The notes: generated by a model not told the origin, from the sequence alone. Positions 44,014 to 54,134 are shown, counted from the first letter of the stretch. The stretch is DNA of 64,000 bases from Neobacillus sp. YX16 (GCF_030123505.1 NZ_CP126115.1:820001-884000), one strand, 5' to 3'. Numbers and translations: made by a program.

Positions 44014-45207
44014 TTAAATGTTAACGCTTGCGCTTTTTTTGGTATCGACTTGATAGTTGAAATTCAACATCGGGACATTTAAGAAATGCTTAATTGCAAG
44101 TGCGCAAGCACCTAGAACGGCAGAATTCCTGCCAATTGTAGAAATCTGAAGTGCACGGTAATGGCTGATGGAAGAATTCAAATTTCCTCTAATTTTATCG
44201 AGAGAATTCGGATAGATACGCAAGAGCTCACTATCAAGCACCAGTACGTCAGGGTTGTACATATTGATCATATTATTTAAGCCAATTGAAAGGTAGAAGG
44301 TGAATTGTTCCATTAGTTGGATTACTTCTTCATCGCCTTCATCAAGCCATTGTTGAATATGGTCATACGTAATAGGTTTGATATTCCGTTTCTCTGATAA
44401 AGTATTGAAAATAACATTCTCAGAAGCATATCTTTCCCAGCAGCCTTTATTTCCACAATTGCATTGGATTCCATTTGGTACAACAATCATGTGTCCAATC
44501 TCACCAGCGAAGCCATCATGCCCTCGGAAAAACTCATTGTTCATCATCATTCCCAGACCAATACCCGAATAAAGAGTGGCAGCTAACAAGTTATCGGTCT
44601 CGTGGTTTACAAATACTCTCTCCGCAAAGGCACTTAGATTCGCATTGTTTTCTAGGTAAACGTTGATGTCGATTTGTTTTTCTAAGTCTGATTTAAGGCT
44701 AATGTTGTTCCAGCGCAAGCGTGGTACATAATGAATGGTTTCATCTTTTCCGACTAGACCATGAATTGCAATAACAATTCCGATAATTCCGTATTGACTG
44801 AAAGCGTATTCACTTTTGAATATTCTAATTTGTTCTACTATGAGATTTAATATCTCCTGATAGTTTGAAGTATTGGTTTCAATCCTTTTAGAGCTGACAG
44901 GACTGCCGATAAGATTAGAAACAGTAAAAGAAATGTGGTCATAATCAAGGTCAATGCCTAGAGCGAAACCTGCCTCACTGTTTAAGGAAAGCATGATTGG
45001 CTTTCTTCCAACTGAATAATGCTCAAGTTGTGTCTCTATTATTAGACCTTCGTCAATTAAATCTGCTACCTGTGCTGAAATGGTTGCACGTGTCAGAGCG
45101 GTCACTTTTGATAAGTCTGCTCTAGAAATTAAACCTTCTTTGACTATTTCTCTTAGAATAATTGAGCGATTAATTTTTTTAATGTATGCCGCGTCACCGG
45201 TAATCAT
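44014..45207 (-). CDS. ROK-family transcriptional repressor (XylR-like), copy 1
   Basis: 397 residues, ATG 45207 with GGAGG six bases upstream; the longer reading lacks a site. The N-terminal winged helix (LISRADLSKVTALTRATISAQVADLIDEGL) binds DNA; the ROK sugar-binding/kinase fold has FALGIDLDYDHI and the zinc motif QCNCGNKGCWERYAS. Divergent from uxaC across operator 3, so autoregulation is likely. Ligand may be a uronate or its breakdown product. Same length and high similarity to copy 2 at 56169. Confidence 0.9.
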   Translation of the reverse strand: MITGDAAYIKKINRSIILREIVKEGLISRADLSKVTALTRATISAQVADLIDEGLIIETQLEHYSVGRKPIMLSLNSEAGFALGIDLDYDHISFTVSNLIGSPVSSKRIETNTSNYQEILNLIVEQIRIFKSEYAFSQYGIIGIVIAIHGLVGKDETIHYVPRLRWNNISLKSDLEKQIDINVYLENNANLSAFAERVFVNHETDNLLAATLYSGIGLGMMMNNEFFRGHDGFAGEIGHMIVVPNGIQCNCGNKGCWERYASENVIFNTLSEKRNIKPITYDHIQQWLDEGDEEVIQLMEQFTFYLSIGLNNMINMYNPDVLVLDSELLRIYPNSLDKIRGNLNSSISHYRALQISTIGRNSAVLGACALAIKHFLNVPMLNFNYQVDTKKSASVNI

Positions 45208-45306
45208 TTGTATCCTCCATTCGAGCAGCTTTATTACTATAATCCTAGTATAACAGGTTATTTCATGTAGGTCTCTTTGTTTCAAAAAAAATTCATAATC
45301 TTTCAA

Positions 45307-45418
45307 TTGACTTAACAAAATAAACATGATAAGTTGGTATTGTAATTAATTTGTTTACTAAACAAATTAAGAAATGCAATTTCATTGGAATTTTTTAATA
45401 TATTTGTAAGGGTTTACA
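45307..45418 (+). promoter_or_regulatory. uxaC promoter, ROK operator 3 and cre-like site
   Basis: -35 TTGACT (45307-45312) with weak -10 TAAGTT (45330-45335). The operator TTAATTTGTTT-ACT-AAACAAATTAA (45346-45370) is a perfect palindrome, the best of the five. cre-like TGTAAGGGTTTACA at 45405-45418. Confidence 0.82.
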
Positions 45419-45455
45419 GATAACAATAATGTAAGTTAATTCAGGAGGGTTTCGA

Positions 45456-46859
45456 ATGAAAAACTTTTTAGACAAAGACTTCTTGTTAAATACTGAAACA
45501 TCCATTAAATTATTTGAAAATGCAGCCCAGGGACTGCCGATATTTGACTTCCATTGTCACCTTGATCCACAAGAGGTTTGGGAAAATAAGTCATATGAAA
45601 ATATCACCCAATTATGGCTTGGGGGAGACCATTACAAATGGCGCACCATGCGTATGAACGGTATTGGCGAAAAGTACATTACCGGTGATGCAAGCGATTG
45701 GGAGAAATTCGCTGCATGGGCAGAAACCGTACCAAACCTAATTGGTAACCCGCTTTATCATTGGACTCACATGGAGTTAAAAATGTTCTTTGGAATTGAA
45801 AAATTACTAAGTCCTGCAACTGCACGTGAGATTTACGATGAATGTAATGAGAAGTTAAAAACTTCGGATTATACAGCTAGAGCTTTTATTGCAAAATCGA
45901 ATGTGAAGTTTATCGGTACAACCGATGATCCTAATTCAACATTGGAATACCATCGTTTACTGAAGAATGATGAATCCTTTACTCCAATTATTGCACCAAC
46001 ATTCCGTCCGGATGGAGCTCTATTTATTGAGCGTCCTACATTTGTCAGCTGGACCCGGAAATTAGAAGAGGTATCTGGTATTAAGGTTGATTCACTCGAT
46101 GGATTCTTGAAGGCATTGCAGCAACGTGTTGATTTCTTCCATGAAAATGGCGGCCGTGCATCCGATCATGATATTCAAAAAATGGAATACGTTGAAACAA
46201 CAAAGGAGGAGATTGAAGGTATTTTCAATAAGCGAGTAAGCGGCGAACAGCTTTCTAATGATGAGCTTGTTGCTTACCGTTGGTTCCTATTAACAGAGCT
46301 TGGAAAAATGTATGCTGGCAAACAATGGGTGATGCAGCTTCATATGGGTGCAATTAGAAATAACAACACAAAAATGAAAGAGCTTATTGGAACGGACACT
46401 GGCTTTGATTCAGTTGGTGAATCTAATTTTGCCGAAGGCCTATCTAAATTCCTTGATACTCTTGAGCAGCAAGATGCATTACCAAGAACAGTATTGTTTA
46501 ACCTAAATCCTAAAGATAATCCAGTTCTAGCAGGTATGATGGGGAACTTCTATGAAGAAGGCGTTCCAGGTAAAATTCAATTTGGTTCTGGCTGGTGGTT
46601 TAATGACCATATCGACGGAATGGAAAGACAAATGAAAGATCTTGCAAACGTTGGTCTTTTAAGCCACTTTATTGGAATGTTGACAGATTCTCGCAGCTTC
46701 CTTTCTTATGCTCGTCATGAATATTTCCGTCGTATTCTTTGCAATCTATTAGGAGAATGGGCAGAAAGCGGACTAGCGCATAATGATTTGGAATTCCTTG
46801 AGAAAATGGTTAGAAATATTGGCTACAATAACGCAGAGAAGTATTTTTTACAGCGCTAA
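45456..46859 (+). CDS. uxaC: Glucuronate isomerase
   Basis: 467 residues, normal for UxaC. Converts D-glucuronate to D-fructuronate (or galacturonate to tagaturonate) in the cytoplasm. An amidohydrolase-fold protein: metal site FDFHCHLDPQEV, then KFIGTTDDPNSTLEYH, QLHMGAIRNNN, GSGWWFNDHIDGM and GMLTDSRSFLSYARHEYFRRI. TTCAGGAGGGTTTCGA precedes the ATG. Regulated by operator 3; 6PGDH is next, 142 bases on, after a weak hairpin (46877-46906). No uxaA/uxaB or uxuA is in the window. Confidence 0.93.
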   Translation: MKNFLDKDFLLNTETSIKLFENAAQGLPIFDFHCHLDPQEVWENKSYENITQLWLGGDHYKWRTMRMNGIGEKYITGDASDWEKFAAWAETVPNLIGNPLYHWTHMELKMFFGIEKLLSPATAREIYDECNEKLKTSDYTARAFIAKSNVKFIGTTDDPNSTLEYHRLLKNDESFTPIIAPTFRPDGALFIERPTFVSWTRKLEEVSGIKVDSLDGFLKALQQRVDFFHENGGRASDHDIQKMEYVETTKEEIEGIFNKRVSGEQLSNDELVAYRWFLLTELGKMYAGKQWVMQLHMGAIRNNNTKMKELIGTDTGFDSVGESNFAEGLSKFLDTLEQQDALPRTVLFNLNPKDNPVLAGMMGNFYEEGVPGKIQFGSGWWFNDHIDGMERQMKDLANVGLLSHFIGMLTDSRSFLSYARHEYFRRILCNLLGEWAESGLAHNDLEFLEKMVRNIGYNNAEKYFLQR

Positions 46860-47001
46860 GAATTTAAGTTAAGATTAAGGGGCGCCCTTTATAAGGCTCA
46901 CCCCTTTATTACATAGTTATTCTGTGTTAAAAGTTCTTATTTGAGCAAGATAAAGCTGGAGCGATAAAAAAATAGGATTAAGGAAGAAAGAGGGATAAAT
47001 A

Positions 47002-48414
47002 ATGTCTAAACAACAAATTGGTGTAGTTGGTTTGGCTGTAATGGGTAAAAACCTAGCTTTAAATATTGAAAGCCGCGGTTATTCTGTCGCTGTATTCAAC
47101 CGTTCTTATGACAAAACGGAAGAATTCTTGAAGAACGAAGCTGAAGGAAAGAACTTTGTAGGCGCACGTACTGTTGAAGAATTCGTTAATTCATTAGAAA
47201 AGCCTCGCAAAATTTTGTTAATGGTTAAAGCAGGTACTGCAACAGATGCTACCATTGACTCATTAAAGCCATTTCTTGAAGAAGGCGATATCCTGATTGA
47301 TGGCGGAAATACATTCTTCCAAGATACAATCAGACGTAATAAGGAACTAGAATCAGCAGGGTTCCATTTCATTGGAACTGGAGTTTCTGGTGGAGAAGAG
47401 GGCGCATTAAAAGGTCCTTCTATCATGCCTGGCGGTAAGGAAGAAGCTTATAACCTTGTTAAACCAATCTTAGAAGCCATTTCTGCAAAAGTAGAGGGCG
47501 ATCCTTGCTGCACGTATATTGGTCCAAATGGTGCAGGTCACTATGTGAAAATGGTTCATAACGGAATCGAATATGGAGATATGCAGTTAATCTGTGAGGC
47601 TTATTTTATCTTGAAAAATGTCCTTGGTTTAGATGCGAAAGAGCTTCATGAGGTCTTCGCTGAATGGAATAAAGGCGAATTAGACAGCTATTTGATTGAA
47701 ATCACTGCAGATATCTTTACAAAAGTGGACGAAGAAACAGGTAAACCAATGGTTGACTTGATCCTCGATACTGCTGGTCAGAAGGGTACTGGTAAGTGGA
47801 CAAGCCAAAACGCTTTAGATTTAGGTGTTCCACTTCCAATTATCACTGAATCCGTATTTGCCCGCTTTATTTCAGCTTTGAAGGATGAGCGTATTAAAGC
47901 AAGCAAGGTTCTTAATGGACCTGAAGTTAAGAACTTTGAAGGCAATAAAGAAGAATTAATCGAAGCTGTTCGTAAAGCATTGTATATGAGTAAAATTGTT
48001 TCTTATGCACAAGGTTTTGCGCAAATGCGTGCTGCATCTGAAGAATACGATTGGAATCTTCGTTACGGCGATATCGCGATGATTTTCCGTGGAGGTTGTA
48101 TCATTCGTGCACAATTCTTACAAAAAATTAAAGATGCTTATGACCGCGAGCCTGAATTAAGGAACTTATTATTAGATCCTTACTTTAAAGAAATCGTTGA
48201 AAACTATCAGCAGCCATTACGTCAAGTTCTTGCTGTTGCCATTGAGCGTGGAATCCCAGTTCCATCCTTTGCAAGCGCAATTGCTTACTATGATAGCTAT
48301 CGTACTGAAACACTTCCAGCGAATCTTCTGCAAGCACAACGCGACTATTTTGGAGCACATACGTATCAACGTATTGATAAAGAGGGAGTATTCCACACAA
48401 ATTGGATGGAATAA
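47002..48414 (+). CDS. gndA: 6-phosphogluconate dehydrogenase, decarboxylating
   Basis: 470 residues. Oxidises 6-phosphogluconate to ribulose 5-phosphate and CO2. The Rossmann motif is [21 protein letters not shown]; following [13 protein letters not shown] is the NADP-type sequence. The substrate site [20 protein letters not shown] and the [16 protein letters not shown] region are normal. RBS GAGGGATAA precedes the ATG. Its placement beside uxaC fits a pathway going through 6-phosphogluconate, not KDG. Confidence 0.95.
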   Translation: MSKQQIGVVGLAVMGKNLALNIESRGYSVAVFNRSYDKTEEFLKNEAEGKNFVGARTVEEFVNSLEKPRKILLMVKAGTATDATIDSLKPFLEEGDILIDGGNTFFQDTIRRNKELESAGFHFIGTGVSGGEEGALKGPSIMPGGKEEAYNLVKPILEAISAKVEGDPCCTYIGPNGAGHYVKMVHNGIEYGDMQLICEAYFILKNVLGLDAKELHEVFAEWNKGELDSYLIEITADIFTKVDEETGKPMVDLILDTAGQKGTGKWTSQNALDLGVPLPIITESVFARFISALKDERIKASKVLNGPEVKNFEGNKEELIEAVRKALYMSKIVSYAQGFAQMRAASEEYDWNLRYGDIAMIFRGGCIIRAQFLQKIKDAYDREPELRNLLLDPYFKEIVENYQQPLRQVLAVAIERGIPVPSFASAIAYYDSYRTETLPANLLQAQRDYFGAHTYQRIDKEGVFHTNWME

Positions 48415-48448
48415 GGCTACTATAAAAAAACAAATATGAACCACCTGC

Positions 48449-48495
48449 AAAAGGAGACAAAAACTAGCCCTAAATGCTGTAATTGTCTCCTTTTT
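48449..48495 (+). terminator. Terminator after gndA
   Basis: Stem AAAAGGAGACAA/TTGTCTCCTTTT with T run. Confidence 0.8.
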
Positions 48496-48595
48496 GTTTG
48501 TCTAAAAATCATAGTGAAAAAGCAATATCAGTCAATTTTTTGATATTATTGAGCAGTTTTAGAGAATGTTTTTTGTTTATTTCTGCAATATAATA

Positions 48596-48636
48596 TAAAT
48601 ATGTTCAGTTAACAAACTACGATGTTAACGCTTACT
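48596..48636 (+). promoter_or_regulatory. Possible weak ROK operator and cre before araC-type gene
   Basis: TAAATATGTTC-AGT-TAACAAACTAC (48596-48620) fits the ROK operator pattern in about 17 of 22 arm positions. A cre-like TGTTAACGCTTACT (48623-48636) follows directly. Confidence 0.5.
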
Positions 48637-48654
48637 TCTAAGGGTGTGAAAGCA

Positions 48655-49590
48655 ATGGGAAAGTTAACGAACTCTTCATTAAGAAAAAGAGTAATGGATG
48701 AGTGGATATACGGTTTTTACCGAATTCAGGGAGTTGACTTTTACAACTTTAATTTTCACTCACATCAAGAATATGAGATTTATTTTTTTCACTCGGGTGA
48801 TTGTAAGTATTTAATTAACAATCGGATTTACGAGTTGCAGCCTGGAGACATCATTCTACTGGACGGAATGACATTGCATAAAGCGAATCCAGGAACAGAC
48901 AGTACGTATACAAGAAGTATGCTTCATTTTTCACCTAAATGGCTCCAGGAGTCATTAATTGGACTTGGTATCCCTAATTTGTTAGATCCGTTTAAAAAAC
49001 TTAACAATTGCTTACTTCGCACTGGTTACGATGAATTTGGACAATTTGTGGATGGCAGGATTAAGGAAATAGCTCACTCGCTTTCTCATATTGATGAAGA
49101 ATTCCAGCGGACAGGTAAGAAAAATGAGCTACTGGAAGCAGAAGTAAAACTTGAGTTAATTCAATTATTGATGGGAATTTATAAAATGAGTCAAAAGGAA
49201 TTATCTCAAGTGACGAGTAAAAGGTCGGAAAAAGAACTTCATGCGGAGTCTATTGCCTCTTGGATTAATGATCACTATGCTGAAAAAGTCAGTTTAGACA
49301 GAATTGCAGAAGAGTTAAGTTTGAGTAAGTATTATGCTTCACATATTTTTAAAGAAGTCACTGGTTTTACCGTGATGGAATATGTGATGGCATGCCGGCT
49401 TAATCAGGTAAAGTATTTGTTGGAAATGGAGCCTGATCAATCATTAACAGATATTTCTCGTGCAACAGGCTTTGAGAGTGTAGCCCATTTCAGCCGCTTT
49501 TTTAAAGAAAAGGTCGGTACTACTCCTTCACAATATCGTAAAACGAAACTGAATAGTCGTATTCCTAGCAATAAAGGAGGAAAAGAATAA
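48655..49590 (+). CDS. AraC-family transcriptional regulator
   Basis: 311 residues from ATG 48655 (AAGGGTGTG upstream). The N-terminal cupin (residues 25-105) has FHSHQEYEIYFFHSGDCKYL; the C-terminal double helix-turn-helix is KVSLDRIAEELSLSKYYASH and LTDISRATGFESVAHFSRFF followed by GTTPSQYRK. A sugar-responsive activator is likely. It starts the operon of TIM-barrel and Gfo/Idh genes, one base from the next. Confidence 0.88.
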   Translation: MGKLTNSSLRKRVMDEWIYGFYRIQGVDFYNFNFHSHQEYEIYFFHSGDCKYLINNRIYELQPGDIILLDGMTLHKANPGTDSTYTRSMLHFSPKWLQESLIGLGIPNLLDPFKKLNNCLLRTGYDEFGQFVDGRIKEIAHSLSHIDEEFQRTGKKNELLEAEVKLELIQLLMGIYKMSQKELSQVTSKRSEKELHAESIASWINDHYAEKVSLDRIAEELSLSKYYASHIFKEVTGFTVMEYVMACRLNQVKYLLEMEPDQSLTDISRATGFESVAHFSRFFKEKVGTTPSQYRKTKLNSRIPSNKGGKE

Positions 49591-50478
49591 ATGAATCAGG
49601 ATTTATTGATTTCAGGATTTTCAGATGAAATTTCATCTGAATTTGATACCCAGCTTGAGGTTGTCTCAAATTTAGGGATGAAATATATTTCGTTACGCGG
49701 CATTGATGGGAAAAATATTGGTGATTTTTCTGTTGATGAAATCAAAGAAACCGTACAGCCAAGACTGCAAAAAGCTGGAATTGGTGTTTCTTCCATCGGA
49801 TCACCTATTGGTAAAGTATTTATCAATGACGAAGAAGGCTTTGCGAAACAAAAGCTTATGCTGGACATGCTTTGCCAAATTAGCAACTTGCTCGATTGCA
49901 AATATATGCGAATCTTCAGCTTCTATATTCCTAAGGGTGAGGATGCAGATCAATATCATGGTGAAGTGGTTAGAAAACTTAAGGAATATGCTGCAATTGC
50001 AGAAAAATATAATGTGATTTTACTTCATGAAAATGAAAAAGATATCTTTGGTGATATTGCTAGACGCTGTCATGAGATTTTGACAGAAGTTGGTTCTCCG
50101 TACTTTAAAGGGATTTTCGACTTCGCTAATTTCGTACAGTGCGGTGAGGATACACTGGAGTGTTACGATCTCTTAAAGGATGAGATTGTTTATATACACA
50201 TAAAGGATGCTGTAACATCTGATAGCCAAAACGTTGTCTGTGGCACTGGAGAAGGGAAAATACCAGAAATTTTAGCTCAGTTTATTAAGAGCGGCTATAA
50301 AGGCTTTTTAACCCTTGAGCCACATCTCGTTCTCTTTGATTCTCTAAAGGATTTAGAGCTTGAGGATGCGACTGAGATCATAAAAGACGACAAAGGGCTG
50401 GACGGTGCCGGCGGTTACAAGCTTCAATATGAAGCACTTTTAGATATTCTAAACAAAATTGAAAGCGAGGAAATTTAA
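49591..50478 (+). CDS. Sugar-phosphate isomerase/epimerase-type TIM barrel, copy 1
   Basis: 295 residues of the xylose-isomerase-like (AP endonuclease 2) fold. Metal ligands in order: Glu in LLHENEKDIFG, Asp in IFDFANFVQCG, His in YIHIKDAV, Glu in LTLEPHL. No signal peptide. The family covers isomerases, epimerases, dehydratases and 3-keto-glycoside lyases. Coupled to AraC upstream and to the Gfo/Idh oxidoreductase two bases downstream, so it probably acts on that enzyme's keto product. Confidence 0.82.
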   Translation: MNQDLLISGFSDEISSEFDTQLEVVSNLGMKYISLRGIDGKNIGDFSVDEIKETVQPRLQKAGIGVSSIGSPIGKVFINDEEGFAKQKLMLDMLCQISNLLDCKYMRIFSFYIPKGEDADQYHGEVVRKLKEYAAIAEKYNVILLHENEKDIFGDIARRCHEILTEVGSPYFKGIFDFANFVQCGEDTLECYDLLKDEIVYIHIKDAVTSDSQNVVCGTGEGKIPEILAQFIKSGYKGFLTLEPHLVLFDSLKDLELEDATEIIKDDKGLDGAGGYKLQYEALLDILNKIESEEI

Positions 50479-50480
50479 TT

Positions 50481-51641
50481 ATGGCTGATGTAAGATTAGG
50501 GATTATTGGATTGGGTGCAGAAGGCGGCATGTATGCTAATTTCATTACTGAAGGCAAAGTTAAAAACATGGTGATTGGTGCGATCTGTGATAATGATCCT
50601 ACTAAAAAGGAAGTAGCAGAAGAGAAGTATCCTGGTGTTCCTTTCTACGATAATTATATCGAAATGCTTGAAAGTGGTGATGTTGACGCAGTCGTTACAA
50701 CTGTACCGCATTATCTCCATCCTGAAATGGGAATCGAAGCACTAAAAAGAGATATTCATGCATTAGTGGAAAAACCAGCTGGTGTTTATACAAAACAAGT
50801 TAAAGAGTTAAATGACTTTGCAGCATCAAAGCCTGAACTTAAGTTTGCAATCTTCTTTAACCAGCGTACAAATCCACTTTATAAAAAAGTAAAAGAAATT
50901 ATTGATAATGGTGAGATTGGCAGCATTCGCAGTACCAACTGGATTATTACTACTTGGTGGAGACCACAAGGGTACTACGATCAAAGTGAATGGAGAGCAA
51001 CTTGGGGCGGAGAAGGCGGCGGTGTCCTTGTAAACCAAGCACCACACCAAATTGACTTGCTTCAATGGATTTGCGGTATGCCGAAAAAGGTTTATGCAAA
51101 AATAAACTATGGTTCTCAAAGAGATATTGTCGTTGAAGACGATGTGACTGCAGTATTTGATTATGGAAATGGTGCAACAGGTGTATTTGTAACTCGTACG
51201 CACGATGTAGTGGGGACAGACCGTTTAGAAATCGTTGGCGATAAAGGAAAAATTATTGTAGATAAAAGTAGTAAAGTAACCATCAAACGTCTTACAAGAC
51301 CTGAAAGTGAAATGAGTGCAACCATGAGCATGCAAGATGTAATGAAAATTTTCATGGGCGGCAGCCAAGATGATGTTTTCTCTGAGGAAGTACTTGATTT
51401 TGGCAATGTTTGGGGCGAACAGCACATTGCTGTATTAGAAGACTTTGCTTCTGCTGTTGTAGAAGGAACCCCATTATTAGCTCCAGGCAGCGACGGAATT
51501 AATGGTGTTAGACTTGCAAATGCCATGCACCTGTCAAGCTGGTTAGGCAAGGAAATCGAAGTACCATTTGATGAAGATTTATTCCTAGAAGAATTAAATA
51601 AGCGAATTGCCGAAGAAGGTAAATATCCGGTTAGAAAGTAA
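50481..51641 (+). CDS. Gfo/Idh/MocA-family oxidoreductase, copy 1
   Basis: 386 residues. NAD(P) motif GIIGLGAEGGMYANF, EKPAGVYTKQ motif with the conserved lysine, and GEGGGVLVNQAPHQIDLLQW with the catalytic His/Asp. These enzymes oxidise sugar hydroxyls, often C3 of glycosides. The neighbouring TIM barrel supports a paired oxidation-then-elimination or isomerisation reaction. Second in the operon. Confidence 0.87.
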   Translation: MADVRLGIIGLGAEGGMYANFITEGKVKNMVIGAICDNDPTKKEVAEEKYPGVPFYDNYIEMLESGDVDAVVTTVPHYLHPEMGIEALKRDIHALVEKPAGVYTKQVKELNDFAASKPELKFAIFFNQRTNPLYKKVKEIIDNGEIGSIRSTNWIITTWWRPQGYYDQSEWRATWGGEGGGVLVNQAPHQIDLLQWICGMPKKVYAKINYGSQRDIVVEDDVTAVFDYGNGATGVFVTRTHDVVGTDRLEIVGDKGKIIVDKSSKVTIKRLTRPESEMSATMSMQDVMKIFMGGSQDDVFSEEVLDFGNVWGEQHIAVLEDFASAVVEGTPLLAPGSDGINGVRLANAMHLSSWLGKEIEVPFDEDLFLEELNKRIAEEGKYPVRK

Positions 51642-51693
51642 TCTACACATTAAACGAACTCATCGCTCATGCAGCTTTGAGTTCGTTTCAAAA

Positions 51694-51837
51694 GTCTGCT
51701 TTCGCAAATATTGTTGTTAAAATCTTAAAGCCGATTTTAACGTGGAATTATCTATTTTGCGCTTTAGAATTTAGTTTGCTGGCTCTTTTCTTTTTAAATT
51801 TTTGTTCTAAAAAGCAACAAAGTTTAAGAAAAGAGCC
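51694..51837 (+). repeat. Palindromic repeat family A, copy 1 (truncated)
   Basis: Left hairpin GTTAAAATC-TTAAAGCC-GATTTTAAC, then ATCTATTTTGCGCTT, and a right hairpin GGCTCTTTTC / AAGAAAAGAGCC. Copies at 55661-55832 (same strand) and 59743-59922 (opposite strand) share these blocks. No coding potential. Confidence 0.75.
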
Positions 51838-51858
51838 TTTAAAAAAGGGGAGAAGCAA

Positions 51859-52863
51859 ATGCTAAAAGTAGCAGTAATAGGACTTGGGGATATTTCGAAA
51901 ATTCATATTCCAGCTATACAAGCTAACCCAAATGCTGAGTTAGTGGCAGTATGTGATCTTGATGAGTCATTAAAAGATTCTGTACCTGGTGTAAACTTTT
52001 ATACGGATTTTCACGAGATGCTTGAAAAAGAAAACCTTGATGTTGTCCATAATTGTCTGCCTCACTATCTACACTACCCTGTAACAAGAGATTGTGTAGA
52101 AGCGGGAGTTCATGTTTTTCAAGAAAAGCCGCTGGGCTTGAACACGGAAGAAGGACAGGCACTTGTAAAACTAGAGGAAGACCACAGTGATGTTAAAATC
52201 GGGGTGTGTCTGCAAAACCGTTATAATGAGTCGTTTGAAATGCTTCAGGAGATTCTAAAGAGCGGCGAATATGGCAAGGTCACAGGGGTAAAAGGTTTGG
52301 TGTCTTGGTATCGGCCGAAGGCTTATTATGATGTGAAACCTTGGCGTGGAAAAATGGAGTTTGCCGGTGGCGGTTCCATGATTAATCAATCCCTTCATAC
52401 CCTAGATTTGATACAGCTTGTAGGCGGAAAAATAGAATCAATAAAGGGTTCAGTAGACCAATTATTGGATTATGGTATTGAAGTAGAAGACACTGCCTCT
52501 GCACATATTCTCTTCCAAAACGGAGCAAAAGGATTATTCTTTTCAACGAATGCTAATGCTGAGAACTCCAGTGTCGAACTTGAGGTCTATCTTGAAAAAG
52601 GTAAATTTATCATTAAAGACAGCATTCTTATGAGAGTAAATGAAGAGGGGAAAAAAGAAGAATTGGTAGAAGACGCTAAACTGCCTGGATCGAAATTCTA
52701 TTACGGTGCCAGCCATGCGAAAACAATCAATCAATTCTATACCTGTATTTTACAGGGCACTGAAGATTATGTTCATGCAAAGGATGCTCTTGTTTCCATA
52801 CAAATGATTGATGCCATTCGACTTTCTTCAGAGACAAAACAAAGTATTAAAATGGAGGGATAA
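51859..52863 (+). CDS. Gfo/Idh/MocA-family oxidoreductase, copy 2
   Basis: 334 residues. NAD(P) motif VIGLGDISKIHIPAIQANP, EKPLGLNTEEG, GGGSMINQSLHTLDLIQL with the catalytic residues. Divergent from copy 1 (about 50 residues shorter). AAAAAAGGGGAGAAGC precedes the ATG. Coupled to the TIM barrel at 52866, two bases on. May reverse the redox step of copy 1, giving a redox-neutral cycle (inference). Confidence 0.87.
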   Translation: MLKVAVIGLGDISKIHIPAIQANPNAELVAVCDLDESLKDSVPGVNFYTDFHEMLEKENLDVVHNCLPHYLHYPVTRDCVEAGVHVFQEKPLGLNTEEGQALVKLEEDHSDVKIGVCLQNRYNESFEMLQEILKSGEYGKVTGVKGLVSWYRPKAYYDVKPWRGKMEFAGGGSMINQSLHTLDLIQLVGGKIESIKGSVDQLLDYGIEVEDTASAHILFQNGAKGLFFSTNANAENSSVELEVYLEKGKFIIKDSILMRVNEEGKKEELVEDAKLPGSKFYYGASHAKTINQFYTCILQGTEDYVHAKDALVSIQMIDAIRLSSETKQSIKMEG

Positions 52864-52865
52864 CC

Positions 52866-53726
52866 ATGAAAAAAGGTAAAATCGGCGTTCAAATGATGAT
52901 GCTAAAAGGCAAAGTAGAAGAACTCGGTGTATATGAAACAATGAGAAAGGTAAGAGAGCTTGGCTATGGAGCTGTAGAAGTATCACAAATTCCCATGACA
53001 ACCGAAAATGTTGCCGAGTTAAAAAGAGCAAGTGAAGACTTTGATATCAAAATTGCAGCGTTATCTGCAGCGGTTGAACCAATGGTGCCCGGCATGCCTG
53101 GCGAGACCTTGTCTAACGATTTTGATAAAATTGTAAGCGATTGTAAGACGTTAAACTGTAACTTCCTGCGCATCGGTATGATGCCTTTAACTGTTATGGG
53201 ACATAAAGATAAAATCATGGAATTTATTGATAAAGCAGAAGGATTGGCCCATAGATTAGCTGAACATGGAATTGAATTGTATTACCATACACACCATTTG
53301 GAATTCCAAAAATATGATGGTGTATATTTGCTGGACCTAATTAAAAATAACACAACTAAGCTGGGTTTTGAGTTAGATGTTCACTGGATCCAAAGAGCTG
53401 GCGAAAATCCTGTGGAGTTCGTAAAAAAATACAAGGGCCGTATTTCATTATTACACTTGAAGGATTATCGAATTGGGCAGATGGATCTAAGTGAAGTCGA
53501 CTTCAAAGATATGGCTAAATTCATGCACATCTTCACGAATACGATTGAATTTGCAGAACTTGGTGAAGGAAACCTTGATCTTAAAGCAATTATAGAAGCA
53601 GGTCTTGAGAGTGGGGCCCAGTATTTCTTGGTAGAACAAGATAATACCTATGGACGAGACCCATTCGAATGTCTAGAAGTTTCCGCTAATCACCTAAGAA
53701 ATCTAGGTTACGCTGACTGGTTTTAA
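52866..53726 (+). CDS. Sugar-phosphate isomerase/epimerase-type TIM barrel, copy 2
   Basis: 286 residues of the xylose-isomerase-like fold. Ligand residues lie in YYHTHHLEFQ, GFELDVHWIQRAG, LLHLKDYRIG and FLVEQDNTYG. The VHWIQRAG segment is typical of inosose-dehydratase/3-keto-lyase-like branches. Last gene of the AraC operon, followed by a strong terminator. Substrate unknown. Confidence 0.83.
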   Translation: MKKGKIGVQMMMLKGKVEELGVYETMRKVRELGYGAVEVSQIPMTTENVAELKRASEDFDIKIAALSAAVEPMVPGMPGETLSNDFDKIVSDCKTLNCNFLRIGMMPLTVMGHKDKIMEFIDKAEGLAHRLAEHGIELYYHTHHLEFQKYDGVYLLDLIKNNTTKLGFELDVHWIQRAGENPVEFVKKYKGRISLLHLKDYRIGQMDLSEVDFKDMAKFMHIFTNTIEFAELGEGNLDLKAIIEAGLESGAQYFLVEQDNTYGRDPFECLEVSANHLRNLGYADWF

Positions 53727-53750
53727 TATATTGAAATAAAAAAAGACGAG

Positions 53751-53777
53751 AAAGGCAGTGGGTTTCACTGCCTTTTT
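53751..53777 (+). terminator. Rho-independent terminator of the AraC operon
   Basis: Stem AAAGGCAGTG/CACTGCCTTT with six T residues. Confidence 0.92.
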
Positions 53778-53874
53778 TCATTTGAAAAATTTAGTCCAGA
53801 TAAAGACTTACACGTGTATTTTTATAGAAAAAAAGGTATTCCATCAACGGAATCTTTAGAAAATTAAAAAACTA

Positions 53875-54117
53875 TTGACTGCAGAAACTAGAGATGATAT
53901 TCTTTATTTAATAATTAGTTCATTAAACTAATTAAAAAATTAAATAATAGTTTGCTAGCAATTTATATTTTTTTATCTATTTATGAAAGGGTTTTCATAG
54001 AAAGGAGTGGCAAGTAAAGGGGTAGTGAATTTTCGATAATCTAAGGTTTATTGGTATAAACAGGGGATAATTAGGGAGAGAATTTTTTCAATATTCAAAA
54101 GAATGAAAGCGGTTAAT
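53875..54117 (+). promoter_or_regulatory. Promoter, ROK operator 4 and cre-like sites (third GPH symporter)
   Basis: -35 TTGACT (53875-53880), 17 bases, -10 TATTCT (53898-53903); operator ATAATTAGTTC-ATT-AAACTAATTAA (53911-53935); cre-like TGAAAGGGTTTTCA (53984-53997) and TGAAAGCGGTTAAT (54104-54117). The untranslated leader is about 220 bases. Confidence 0.78.
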
Positions 54118-54134
54118 TATTAGGGGGCGAAATC

